Shown: piece by piece, positions 25,513 through 35,215 of the stretch
Numbering within the stretch: the stretch's first letter is position 1
Layout of the letters: each line of letters begins with the position of its first letter
DNA from: Lentisphaeria bacterium
GTDB lineage: Bacteria; Verrucomicrobiota; Lentisphaeria; Victivallales; Victivallaceae
DNA: 64,000 bases
Direction of reading: 5' to 3'
Assembly (NCBI GenBank): GCA_017466125.1
Contig: JAFTUS010000084.1
Span: 1 to 64,000, forward strand
Position numbers and translations under genes: made by a program
The notes under the pieces: generated by a model
The model's input: only the letters and a program-made list of their open reading frames with translations
Databases searched by the model: none
What the model was told of the DNA's origin: nothing

Positions 25513-26085
25513 TCAGTATTCGACGATTTTCGTAACGGTATCGCCGCGGAAGATGACCCGGATCGTGCGGCTGTCAGTGATCCAGTAGATCCAGCTTTCA
25601 TTGCGGAGATCCGGCGTCCGTTCTGCGGGCGGATAACCGTAAGTTAAAATCACTTCTTTGCGGGTCATACCGGCGACTGCTTCGCCCCGTTTGATGCGCA
25701 AAAGCACATTGGGGTCGATCCCTTTGAGAAACTCTTCCGGCGGAGTGGTGGTAAAAATGGTTTTGACGTACTCCCGCATGGAAGTAAGAGCGGTCCCTTC
25801 GGAAAATTTGATCGTATAGGTACGGTTATTCTTATCCTTGAAAACGATGTCGCCTCCGGCGGTGGTTCTGACCGGTTCGACTTCTGTTCCGACCGGCAGA
25901 AAACTGCCCTGCTGGATATTCAGACAACTGATTTTTGCCGGATCGGTGAACCAGATATTGTTTTTCAGATAGACCTTTTCGCCGATCTTCTGCTGAAGAG
26001 CCTCGGCAACGACGACCGGATCAGCGGCACAGCCGCCAACGAAAAGTCCGGCGGCAACGATACTCAAAAGTGAAAAAATGCGCAT
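25513..26085 (-). CDS. BamE/SmpA-like outer-membrane lipoprotein
   Basis: The 190-aa product starts at MRIFSLLSIVAAG (26085), where GGGAG lies 5 nt upstream. A lipobox (FVGGC, Cys19) marks it as a lipoprotein. The C-terminal third has GMTRKEVILTYGYPPAERT and ESWIYWITDSRTIRVIF, the pattern of the BamE/SmpA-OmlA fold, in which a short helix pair packs on a beta sheet. That fold serves outer-membrane assembly or peptidoglycan-linked envelope structures. It heads the murF-murE operon by 11 nt. The assignment to the BAM complex proper is not certain. Confidence 0.75.
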   Translation of the reverse strand: MRIFSLLSIVAAGLFVGGCAADPVVVAEALQQKIGEKVYLKNNIWFTDPAKISCLNIQQGSFLPVGTEVEPVRTTAGGDIVFKDKNNRTYTIKFSEGTALTSMREYVKTIFTTTPPEEFLKGIDPNVLLRIKRGEAVAGMTRKEVILTYGYPPAERTPDLRNESWIYWITDSRTIRVIFRGDTVTKIVEY

Positions 26086-26220
26086 AAAAACTCCCATGTT
26101 TCAAACTATATACATAATTTATAGTCAACTGGCAGTTTTCGCAAGTCATTCCGCAAAAAAAAAGCGAAAAATCCGCATTTTACCCATGATTTTTCAACAA
26201 CTCTGTAACTTTTTCAAATT

Positions 26221-26481
26221 TTACGACCACGGCAGATGTATCGCGAGGCAATATTGCAGTCAAATTGAGGTGTCTGTGTAAAAATCATATCCCTAAAAAC
26301 CTTAATGACGTATTTAAAAACGCTTTACGACCACGGCAGATGTATCGCGAGGCAAGGTCGCAGTCAAATTGAGGCGTCTGTGTAAAAATCATATCCCCAA
26401 AAACCTTAAAGACGTATTTAAGGACGCTTTACGACCACGGCAGATGTATCGCGAGGCAAGGTCGCAGTCAAATTGAGGCGG
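26221..26481. repeat. 104-bp tandem repeat, about 2.5 copies
   Basis: Units begin at 26221, 26325 and 26429 with TTACGACCACGGCAGATG. The first two are full length and the third stops after about 53 bp. The copies differ at about eight positions. Each contains CGCGAGGCAA and GTCAAATTGAGG. There is no spacer structure and no coding frame is shared. The rest of the gene-free interval 26086-26592 holds only small hairpins (for example GAGACG/CGTCTC at 26548-26567). Confidence 0.95.
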
Positions 26482-26592
26482 CTTCAAGGGAGTGGACTTG
26501 TGTCCATGACCGCAGAAGACAATGCAATTTGGCAAGAGATTGTCCGCGAGACGCTGCCGAACGTCTCTTGGGCTATGGGTTATCCGTCCCCT

Positions 26593-26895
26593 TTACAGAT
26601 TATTGTCTGTTTCATCGAAGTCATAAGCGGGTGTCTCTTCCTCTGTTTCCACCCGGTCACGCCAACGGTCGGGGCGGCGGTTCTTGAGCCAGAAAAGCAG
26701 TGCGCGCACGTCCGGCGGAACCTCCTTTGTCACCCGGCGGCGTTTGGAAGTCTCACGGACTGCGCCTGTTTCTGAATCAATGATCTCTTCGGTCACGCTC
26801 TCTTCCTGCAGAAAACCCAATGCTCTTTTCAGCAGGGCTTTTTCGATTTTATCCTCCGGTTTTTCGTCCGGATGACGATATTTTTTTCCTCCCAT
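26593..26895 (-). CDS. Orphan terminase-small-subunit-like fragment
   Basis: The 100-aa product starts at MGGKKYRHPDEKPED (26895), preceded by AAGGAG. Residues 18-50 (ALLKRALGFLQEESVTEE) and 70-90 (PPDVRALLFWLKNRRPDRW) resemble the C-terminal half of phage terminase small subunits, in which a repeated charged segment is followed by a WLKNRRPD motif. The N-terminal DNA-binding domain is missing and no phage gene is nearby. It may be a remnant of a prophage or a domesticated DNA-binding protein. The match is by recollection of the motif only. Confidence 0.45.
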   Translation of the reverse strand: MGGKKYRHPDEKPEDKIEKALLKRALGFLQEESVTEEIIDSETGAVRETSKRRRVTKEVPPDVRALLFWLKNRRPDRWRDRVETEEETPAYDFDETDNNL

Positions 26896-26975
26896 ATCAT
26901 AAATCTCCTTTATTACTTGAGGAAATGTCAACTTTTTACTTGAAGAAAGACGTTTTTTGTGATATTTTATAAAAA

Positions 26976-27238
26976 GGCTCTGTATGAAACGTTAACTGAT
27001 TTTTATTGTGGCTTCGGTGTGCTCCGTCCGCTCAACGCCCCGATAAATACGCTGCGCTCTTTTTTCGGGGCATCGCTCCCGGCGAGCGGTATTGCCTCTG
27101 CGAGGCAATTTTGACGCTGCGCTTGTACTTTCGCCGCCATTTTAAGGCGGCGACCAGCGTTCCGCCGCTGGAGCACGTCCGGGTACGACCCGGGGCGGGG
27201 TACGCGCTGCGCGCGGATTTTTTATCTGTTTATGTTTA
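26976..27238 (+). repeat. Structured dispersed repeat, copy 1
   Basis: This G+C-rich, non-coding 263-bp element recurs in the same orientation at 48477-48742. It holds a series of hairpins: CCCCGA/TCGGGG (27038-27043 with 27065-27070), ATTGCCTC/GAGGCAAT (27091-27109), CGCCGCC/GGCGGCG (27132-27152), CCAGCG/CGCTGG (27154-27171), CCGGGT/ACCCGG (27179-27193). It ends with CGCG/CGCG followed by six Ts, like an intrinsic terminator. It lies just before the aminotransferase gene. It may be a structured RNA gene or a non-autonomous mobile element. Confidence 0.93.
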
Positions 27239-27269
27239 GTACAGTCTAAAAAAATAAGGAGAATATACC

Positions 27270-28463
27270 ATGAATCTTATCAATGACACCATGAAGGGCT
27301 ATCTTGCCAACTCTTCCATGATCCGGCGCATGTTCGAGGCGGGGTTGGAACTCAAGAAAAAATACGGCGAAGACAAAGTGTACGATTTCAGTCTGGGCAA
27401 TCCCGATCTTCCGCCCCCCGCCGAGGTGAAAACGGCGCTGAAAGCCATTGCCGAAAATGCCGATAAACCTTTTTCCATGGGTTATATGCCCAACGGCGGT
27501 TATCCGGTTCTGCGCGAAAAACTTGCCGCCCGTCTGGAGGTGGAACAGAATTTCAGGGGCATCTCCGGCAGTGACCTTATCCTCACTTGCGGAGCGGCCG
27601 GTGCGATCAACGTATTTTTCCACGCGGTCCTTTCGGCGGGAGATGAGGTCATCTCTCCAGCTCCCTATTTCGTGGAGTACGATTTCTACGTTGCCAATCA
27701 CGGCGGGAAACTGGTGCGGGTCCCGACGAAGGATTTTACCTTTGAACTGGATCTGGATGCCATGGAAAAAGCGATCAATGCCAACACCAGAGCCATTATC
27801 ATCAACTCCCCCAACAACCCCACGGGGCAGATCTATTCGCGGGAGGAACTGACCCGTCTGGCGGAGATCATCAGTGCCGCCGAAAAGAAATACGGCCGTG
27901 TGATTTACGTTGTATCGGATGAACCGTACCGTTTTCTCAACTTCGACGGGGTGGAAATTCCCTGTGCTTTCGATATATTTGAACACAGTGTCATTATGGG
28001 TTCCTACTCAAAGAACCTCTCACTGCCCGGTGAACGTCTGGGCTATATTGCAGTCTGCCCCAAAATCGCCGATCGCGAAGAACTGCTGGGAGCTTTGACG
28101 CTCTGCAACCGTATTCTGGGCTTTGTCAACGCTCCTGCCGTCGGTCAGCAGCTTCTGCTGGCGTGTATGGATTCCACGGTCGATCTCAACATATACCGTG
28201 AACGCCGGGAAGCCATGGCGCAGGTGCTTACGAATGCCGGAGTGGAATTTACGATGCCCCGCGGAGCCTTCTATTTCTTCCCGAAATCCCCGGTGGAAGA
28301 CGAGCGCGTGTTTGTGGATGCCCTGTTGAAAGAGCGTGTTCTTGCCGTACCCGGCCGCGGCTTCGGCAAGCCCGGTTACATCCGCCTGACCTTCTGCGTG
28401 GGCAAAGAGACCATTCTCAACTCCGCCGAAAGCATCGCCAACGCCGTAAAAAACTGCCGTTGA
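27270..28463 (+). CDS. Class I/II pyridoxal-phosphate aminotransferase
   Basis: This 397-aa enzyme belongs to the aspartate/aromatic aminotransferase fold type I. It shows VYDFSLGNPDLPPP near the start, GYMPNGGYPVLREKL, the NSPNNPTGQIYSREEL segment, VSDEPYRFLNF, the PLP-lysine in MGSYSKNLSLPGERLGY, and the substrate Arg in KPGYIRLTFCV. AAGGAG lies 11 nt before the start. It is the only rightward gene in this part and appears monocistronic. The amino donor and acceptor cannot be deduced. Confidence 0.93.
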   Translation: MNLINDTMKGYLANSSMIRRMFEAGLELKKKYGEDKVYDFSLGNPDLPPPAEVKTALKAIAENADKPFSMGYMPNGGYPVLREKLAARLEVEQNFRGISGSDLILTCGAAGAINVFFHAVLSAGDEVISPAPYFVEYDFYVANHGGKLVRVPTKDFTFELDLDAMEKAINANTRAIIINSPNNPTGQIYSREELTRLAEIISAAEKKYGRVIYVVSDEPYRFLNFDGVEIPCAFDIFEHSVIMGSYSKNLSLPGERLGYIAVCPKIADREELLGALTLCNRILGFVNAPAVGQQLLLACMDSTVDLNIYRERREAMAQVLTNAGVEFTMPRGAFYFFPKSPVEDERVFVDALLKERVLAVPGRGFGKPGYIRLTFCVGKETILNSAESIANAVKNCR

Positions 28464-28534
28464 GGGTAACTGGTCCGGAAGTTGCGGTGACTTATAGAAA
28501 AGATGATGTTATTGTTAAAAGAGAACCTTGAACC

Positions 28535-29818
28535 TTAACAAATATTTTTTATCTTTTCCAATATTTCCCCGCAACAAATGTTCCATGAAAATTTCTTTGC
28601 CCGGTCCAGACCTTTGAGGGAAAAAATTTCACGTTCTTCTGCATGTTGTGCGGCATGAAGCATTTTTCGGGCAATATCATCTGCATCGAGCGGATCTGCG
28701 TAGATGGCGGCTTCTGCTGCCACTTCCGGAATACTGCTGACGTTACTTACAAGACACGGAGTACCGCAACTCATCGCCTCAAGTACCGGAAGTCCGAAGC
28801 CTTCGTAAAGAGAGACAAAGCAGAAAAAATCCGCCGTGGAGTAGAGTGCCGGAAGATCAGTGTCATCAACATAGCCGGTGAAGCAAAACGCTTCTTCCGG
28901 AATGTTTTCCCGGCGGGCATAGTCAAGTATAGGCTCCATTGTTCCGGAAACGTTTGAACCGCTGAATACCATCACCCAGTCAGGAAGATCACGCCTCACT
29001 TTGCAGAAAGCTGTAAAAAGGCGGTTGAGATTTTTATGTTTGGCAAGAGAACAATGAGAGAAAAATATCTTTTTTCCGATAGGGATACCGTACTTTTTTC
29101 GTATATTTTCAAGCAGTGATTTATCCGTTACCCGACAGAAATGTTCCGATGCAGCAAGGTAGACGACCTGAATATCGTTTTGGGAAATTTCCGGAAACAA
29201 TCGTTTAAAATCATTGCCGCTTGAGTGTGATATGGTAAGATAATTTTCCTGTGCAGAGAGACCTTTTATCAACTTGGTATACCACTGCGGGGCGTGATGG
29301 ATGTATTCCGGAAAGACTGACGGAATGGTATCATAAAGCATTGTACAGCACTTGGACCGACCAATGATTTCTTTAATATATTCCGGGATCAGATACATGA
29401 GAGAAAGAAAGACCGTTTCTTTTGCAATATTTTCAGGTATATTCAATCTCGATGAATGTGACAGCGGACTCAATATGCGTGCCGCTTTTCTGATGATACG
29501 CACAGGGAGAGTGCCTTTGTGATTTTCTGTAATGGTGAAAATGAAATCAAAAAATCTTGAAAAAATTCCCGAATTACAGAACGTTCTTGACAATATGAAG
29601 TCAACGTATTGCGGAAATTCCTGTTTTAATACAAAAATCGTTTTAAAACTGTCATCCGCCTGTTCTCTGGTAATGTTGAAGTAGAGAGTGATATCATCCC
29701 GCAGAAGAAGTTCTCTCAATATATTTTTTACAGTGAAAAATATTCCGCTGCGGCCTCCATCCTGAAAATAACCGTTTTTCAATGGAGTAATATCCAAAAT
29801 CAGTTTCTTTTTCTCCAT
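28535..29818 (-). CDS. GT4-type glycosyltransferase (GT-B fold)
   Basis: This 427-aa protein has the C-terminal GT-B domain of family GT4: KIFFSHCSLAKHKNLNRL near residue 260, FTGYVDDTDLPALYSTADFF, and SLYEGFGLPVLEAMSCGTPC, where the glutamates of the E-x7-E motif contact the nucleotide sugar. The N-terminal half is divergent. It lies downstream of gmd on the same strand, so it may transfer a GDP-linked sugar derived from GDP-mannose into a surface polysaccharide. The acceptor is unknown. Confidence 0.88.
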   Translation of the reverse strand: MEKKKLILDITPLKNGYFQDGGRSGIFFTVKNILRELLLRDDITLYFNITREQADDSFKTIFVLKQEFPQYVDFILSRTFCNSGIFSRFFDFIFTITENHKGTLPVRIIRKAARILSPLSHSSRLNIPENIAKETVFLSLMYLIPEYIKEIIGRSKCCTMLYDTIPSVFPEYIHHAPQWYTKLIKGLSAQENYLTISHSSGNDFKRLFPEISQNDIQVVYLAASEHFCRVTDKSLLENIRKKYGIPIGKKIFFSHCSLAKHKNLNRLFTAFCKVRRDLPDWVMVFSGSNVSGTMEPILDYARRENIPEEAFCFTGYVDDTDLPALYSTADFFCFVSLYEGFGLPVLEAMSCGTPCLVSNVSSIPEVAAEAAIYADPLDADDIARKMLHAAQHAEEREIFSLKGLDRAKKFSWNICCGEILEKIKNIC

Positions 29819-29855
29819 TTGTTCAATCCTTGGTTCGACAGTTCTGCATGAATAT

Positions 29856-29900
29856 ACGGGAGAGACCGGATGTTATCTGAATTAAAACAGTCTCTCCCGT
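29856..29900. terminator. 11-bp inverted repeat between gmd and the glycosyltransferase
   Basis: ACGGGAGAGAC at 29856-29866 pairs perfectly with GTCTCTCCCGT at 29890-29900, closing a 23-nt loop, just after the gmd stop. A TTTTATTA tract follows on the plus strand; on the transcribed minus strand the tail is only moderately T-rich. It may attenuate transcription between gmd and the next gene. Confidence 0.6.
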
Positions 29901-29904
29901 TTTA

Positions 29905-30888
<984 letters not shown>

Positions 30889-31134
30889 TCAAAAGTTGAT
30901 TTTTTATAATAAATTATTGAAAATGATATTTCAGAGAATTTACTTCTATTCTCCAAGACTCTCCGCATGAGTTTATTTTCCTTGTTTGAACGATATTTCC
31001 TGAAAATCAGTACAACTATTTTGAGATAATATAACTCCAGTTTCCTGAATTGCAAGCAATAAAATAAACTTTATCCGGTGCATCGAATAAATTTTCTGAA
31101 ATTTCTGAAACCAGAACTGCCGTTGAGGGTGAAT

Positions 31135-34011
31135 TTACTTGCGTTTCCAGAATGAACACTCCAGCAGTTGCGGTGCTTCGGTTTGGGGATCGGAAAAACT
31201 GATTTCGATATCTCTGCCGCCGCCGCTTAAATACCAGTTGGGGGCTGTGGACAGCGGCACAAGATAGGTCTCTGCTCCGCCCCAGAAATCCATACTGTTC
31301 CGCCCCTTGCCGTTGAAGTCATCCTGCCACTGCACCCGGATCATGCGGGAGGCTATGGGACGGTCGAAACGCAACAGCAGAAAATCTCCGGAAAAACTCC
31401 CCGGCTGAAGTTTTATCCCCTGCGGGGAGGTCATATACTGATTTGCCCCCGGCGTCATCAGCCGCTGGAGTTTTTCTGCAAGTTCCGTAACGGATGCTCC
31501 CCACGTTTTCGGATAGCCGTCGATTTTTTTATCCGCTACGGCATCGGCGAGAATGGTGATGTCGTCCAAGGTTCCGGGCTGTACCATTTTGTTGTTCTCC
31601 AACCGTTTTTCTTCGCCTTTACGGATCATCCATACTTTTCCGTTGACATCTTTGAATACCCGGTAATTATCCAGCAACAGTTTGTATAGCGGATAGGCTC
31701 GCAGAGGAAGTTTCCCCTCATGAAATTCGATGTTCCTCCCCTCGATCAGAGCCAGTACCGGGAGATTTTTTGCCACTTCTCCGGCGAGTTTCTGCGCCAA
31801 CTTCGGTTCGCCCGCATAGAAGTAAGCGGGGTAACGCATGGCGATCGGCAGATCGTGGTAGGCGTAAAGTGCCGCATTGTTGGCGAGATCCCAGACGGTC
31901 TCTCCGGGTTTCAGAATGGTTTTGAGAAAATCACGGATCTGCAGATGATGTTTGTAGTGTCCCGCATCCAAAGCGGCATTTCTGCCGAGAGCGGGGAGCC
32001 CCTCTTTTGCCGGATTTACGGTATTTTCCGGTTCATAAAGTTTGCCGGAACTGTGTTTGGTCAGATTTTCCAGGCACTCCATTTGTTTTCCGTAGACCCC
32101 GCAGCCGATGAAGAAGACCGCCACACAGAAAATATGGAGATATTTCTGCTGTCGAACCACCGTTTTGTACCATACCGGAATAAAAACGGCCCAGACAAGC
32201 GAAGAGAAAATGTAAATGCGGGAGTAATTGCTCACATCCACCCGTCCGCCCGCACGCTGGATCATGATGATCGAAAGGATCGCCAGTGCTGCCAGTGCAA
32301 GATAACGGCGGAACTCCCGTTTTCCGCCGGGACGCAGAAACAGCAGTGTCGCACAAAAAATTCCCCCCATGACAATAAAGCCGTAGCGGAAACAATCCCA
32401 CAACACACCGCTTGTAACGGGGCTCTTGTTCATTCCCGGCATGTGAGGTACACAGTGGACCGTCGTGTAAGACCCGCTTTGCAAAAAGAGAATGTCCAGC
32501 ACTGCAAAGCACATGTTCCGCAGAAGCGGAACGGCAAGCACTGCCGCCGCACAGACGGCAACTGCAATGCAGAAACGGTAAAAGGATTTCCGCTCCGTCA
32601 TGAAACTGTCCCAAACCGCATAAAACGCCAGCGGAAACATCGCAATATACATGGGAAGAAAATCCGTGAGCGAATAGATCACTCCGCCGATCCCCAGAAG
32701 AACGAACCAACAGAGAAACGCCGTCGGGCGGTTGTCCCAACGCTCCCCGGCAAGCCAGAGCCAGCAGAGAAAGGCGCACAGCACCCCCGCCCCCATGATC
32801 GGGGAAAGTCCGGTCAATGTCAGCAGTCCGGCAAGTGCGGCGATCAGTCCGGTCTTCCGCCGGAGCATGGCAAGCGCAATGCCGTAAAGCGGCAGATCCG
32901 CCCATTTCATCATGCTGTTCAGAAATGAAAAATCATGTCCCTTGAAAAGCCAGAGCAGAAATCCCGGCAGATAATTGATCCCGCCCCGGCTGGGAACGTA
33001 ATCGATGTAAGGAACTGCCCCCTGCTGAACGAGCGAAAACCACGGCAGAACGATCTCGCTGTTGTGGTAGTCGTCACCGTGGATCCCCGGCCATGTGTCG
33101 GGCAATGCGCAGAAAAGTGAGACAAACGCCAGAAGCGGCATTGTCGGAACGCAATCGGTAAAACATTCACTTCTTTTCCGCAGAGCGGCGGCAAGCGAAT
33201 ACCACGATGTCAATATCAGCACGATTACGATCAGCCGGGGAAGAATATTGAAACCGGCATCAAATATTTCCCCATTCTTCAAAACCATTTCCGGCGGAAG
33301 CAGATAACAGAAGCCGAGCGGAAGCCCCGCCTGTGATGCAGTAAGAAGCAAGTGCCAGTTTTCCCGTTTTACCGAATAACAGAGCAGCACCGCACAGAAT
33401 AAAACCATGAGCGGAAACAGCGGCAGCCCGAGGCGGTTTCCCGCGACTCCGGCGCAGTAACAGGAGCCTCCCGCCAGAAAGAGGGAGGAGAGCAGCAGCA
33501 AAGGCGCAAGCGGCTGCTGTTTGTTTTTCAGAAGAGTTCCGGCAGAGAGGACGACTGTTCCGGTAAGGACTCCGGCGGCAGAAACGAGCATCAGCGGCAG
33601 AAAGTTCCGCACGAAAACCGTCTGCCCCGCCATAATTGCCGCCGGGATCAGCGAATACAGGGCAACTTGCTGTGCCATCTCTTCCCTGCCGCTTGCCTGC
33701 CATTTGCCGTAGAGTTTGCGCAGAAAGCAGAATAACAGGATAAACAGGAGAAGTCCGCAGTAAAACGCATTGTACTCATAACTTTTTCCCATGGATGCCA
33801 TTGCCAGAAAGCCCCCCGCAAAATCGGTATATGTTTCGGGGAACGGCGCACCGAGCATCCAGACGAAACTTCCGGCAGCGGCGGCGGGGATGGCGGCTTG
33901 AAGCACGATACACAACAGCGACAGCGGACTCAACTGCGGCTGCTCCTTTTTGTTGTTCATGTACCAGATCAGGAATACGGCGGCAAAAAGCAGCGGGATT
34001 TGGATAAGCAT
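31135..34011 (-). CDS. Polytopic membrane protein, probable GT-C glycosyltransferase
   Basis: This 958-aa protein has many hydrophobic segments over residues 1-640 and a soluble C-terminal part. A first-loop acidic motif, WPGIHGDDYHNSEIV (near residue 310), looks like the catalytic Asp pair of GT-C enzymes that use polyprenyl-linked sugars. PYIDYVPSRGGINYLPG follows it. The C-terminal 180 residues form a beta-rich domain (PGSFSGDFLLLRFDRP) that may bind carbohydrate. It starts two nt after the GT9 stop with GGAG upstream, so it is in that operon. I cannot name the family with certainty. Confidence 0.72.
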   Translation of the reverse strand: MLIQIPLLFAAVFLIWYMNNKKEQPQLSPLSLLCIVLQAAIPAAAAGSFVWMLGAPFPETYTDFAGGFLAMASMGKSYEYNAFYCGLLLFILLFCFLRKLYGKWQASGREEMAQQVALYSLIPAAIMAGQTVFVRNFLPLMLVSAAGVLTGTVVLSAGTLLKNKQQPLAPLLLLSSLFLAGGSCYCAGVAGNRLGLPLFPLMVLFCAVLLCYSVKRENWHLLLTASQAGLPLGFCYLLPPEMVLKNGEIFDAGFNILPRLIVIVLILTSWYSLAAALRKRSECFTDCVPTMPLLAFVSLFCALPDTWPGIHGDDYHNSEIVLPWFSLVQQGAVPYIDYVPSRGGINYLPGFLLWLFKGHDFSFLNSMMKWADLPLYGIALAMLRRKTGLIAALAGLLTLTGLSPIMGAGVLCAFLCWLWLAGERWDNRPTAFLCWFVLLGIGGVIYSLTDFLPMYIAMFPLAFYAVWDSFMTERKSFYRFCIAVAVCAAAVLAVPLLRNMCFAVLDILFLQSGSYTTVHCVPHMPGMNKSPVTSGVLWDCFRYGFIVMGGIFCATLLFLRPGGKREFRRYLALAALAILSIIMIQRAGGRVDVSNYSRIYIFSSLVWAVFIPVWYKTVVRQQKYLHIFCVAVFFIGCGVYGKQMECLENLTKHSSGKLYEPENTVNPAKEGLPALGRNAALDAGHYKHHLQIRDFLKTILKPGETVWDLANNAALYAYHDLPIAMRYPAYFYAGEPKLAQKLAGEVAKNLPVLALIEGRNIEFHEGKLPLRAYPLYKLLLDNYRVFKDVNGKVWMIRKGEEKRLENNKMVQPGTLDDITILADAVADKKIDGYPKTWGASVTELAEKLQRLMTPGANQYMTSPQGIKLQPGSFSGDFLLLRFDRPIASRMIRVQWQDDFNGKGRNSMDFWGGAETYLVPLSTAPNWYLSGGGRDIEISFSDPQTEAPQLLECSFWKRK

Positions 34012-34012
34012 T

Positions 34013-35167
34013 TCAATTCTCCGTGGTATCAGGGGTTATAAAGCAAGATGACGTGATTTTACCTGCGAGCAGTTCTTCAACACTTCTCAATACTTCAGCG
34101 CATGAAATGTGTGCCGTACAACTTGGATTGCAGGGGCAGGGGAGGGAATCTTTGTGGACACAGGGCGTACAGTTCCTTCCGGCGCACAGCAGTATTTCAG
34201 GATAATCCTTGAAGGGACGCGCCAGGGAGCGCGGTTCTGTTGCACCCCACAAACTGACGGCAGGAGTGCCGCTCAAGCGGGCAAGGTGCAATGGCGCACT
34301 GTCAATGCCGACAAACAATGCACTGCGCCGTATGGCGTTGAAAGCGGTTTGGAAATTCGCCTTGCCGCACCAGTTTTCTGCGCGGTTCCGGCGGGAGGCG
34401 GAGAGCATCTGCCGCAGTTGTTCGCCCCGTTCCCGGTCGGAGGGCGCACCGAGGATGATAATAGAAAACTCTTCGTGAAGTGCTGAAAATTCTTCCAGAA
34501 AACAGCCCCACTTGTCCAAATCCCATTCCCGGCGCAGACTCAGTGCGCTGCAAAAGGGGGCGGCGATCAGTGTTTTTTCTTTTTCGGCAGTTCCGGAAAC
34601 CCGGAACTGCTGCGGATGTTCCGGCAGCACTTCAGCTCCGGCAAGACGTGCGGCACGGTCATAGGCATCGTACATGTAAACATCTTTGCCGACATAAATC
34701 GTTTCGTCCCACAGACATTTTTCGCCCGGTTGTGCCAGTCCTATGGAGCGGGAGGCGGAGAGCCATGCCGTAAGAATATGCGTGAAGCGGGAGTAAAGTT
34801 CAAGGTCGATCAGGATACTTGCTGTGGAACACAGCAAGTGTTTCAGCTGAAACAACGTTTTCAACGCGGCAAAAGGGCGTTGCGGGGAAAAGAGGAATAT
34901 TTCATCGTAAATTCCGAGCAATTCTGCATTCGGGCGCACCTCCGGCGTGGTCAGCAGCAGAAAACGTGCCGCCGGGAAGCGTTGTTTCAGAGCCAGCACT
35001 GCCGGAGCCGCCAACGTCAGAGAGCCGCCGCCGAGAAATTTGACGACGGCGACCGTTTTGACCTCTTCCGGTTTTGCAAGGACGTTCTTTTTGCGGAATA
35101 ACCTCAAAAAAAGATAGCCGATGCTTCCCAGTATACGGTCTGCTTTACATGCCAGAGAAAGATTCAT
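34013..35167 (-). CDS. GT9-family (heptosyltransferase-like) glycosyltransferase
   Basis: This 384-aa protein resembles ADP-heptose:LPS heptosyltransferases. It has TVAVVKFLGGGSLTLAAPAV near the start, ARFLLLTTPEVRP, and the C-terminal FVGIDSAPLHLARLSGTPAVSLWGATEP, the GT9 donor-binding signature. The C-terminus is cysteine-rich (CAGRNCTPCVHKDSLPCPCNPSC), as in several GT9 proteins. It may build lipopolysaccharide core. Its only ribosome-site candidate, AAAGGAG, lies 13 nt upstream inside the hairpin at 35175-35201. Confidence 0.85.
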   Translation of the reverse strand: MNLSLACKADRILGSIGYLFLRLFRKKNVLAKPEEVKTVAVVKFLGGGSLTLAAPAVLALKQRFPAARFLLLTTPEVRPNAELLGIYDEIFLFSPQRPFAALKTLFQLKHLLCSTASILIDLELYSRFTHILTAWLSASRSIGLAQPGEKCLWDETIYVGKDVYMYDAYDRAARLAGAEVLPEHPQQFRVSGTAEKEKTLIAAPFCSALSLRREWDLDKWGCFLEEFSALHEEFSIIILGAPSDRERGEQLRQMLSASRRNRAENWCGKANFQTAFNAIRRSALFVGIDSAPLHLARLSGTPAVSLWGATEPRSLARPFKDYPEILLCAGRNCTPCVHKDSLPCPCNPSCTAHISCAEVLRSVEELLAGKITSSCFITPDTTEN

Positions 35168-35174
35168 GATGAAA

Positions 35175-35201
35175 AAAGCACTCCTTTGCGGGGAGTGCTT
35201 T
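35175..35201 (-). terminator. Rho-independent terminator after the V-ATPase operon
   Basis: AAAGCACTCC at 35175-35184 pairs with GGAGTGCTTT at 35192-35201; on the minus strand the hairpin is followed by a run of Ts. It lies 15 nt after the atpK stop. The same hairpin contains AAAGGAG, the only ribosome-site candidate of the next gene (GT9), so it may also act in control of that gene. Confidence 0.85.
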
Positions 35202-35215
35202 GAGAACGTCTGCTT

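Noticed and set aside
26221-26481. Possible second CRISPR array at the 104-bp repeats
   Set aside because: The repeats are directly adjacent with no variable spacers, and the unit length is far outside the CRISPR range.
26473-26775. 100-codon open frame on the plus strand over the terminase-like gene
   Set aside because: It overlaps the tandem repeat edge and the better-supported leftward gene, and shows no domain.
31720-32928. 402-codon open frame antisense to the membrane glycosyltransferase
   Set aside because: Its product is His/Arg/Gln-rich with no domain, as expected for the complement of a membrane-protein gene.
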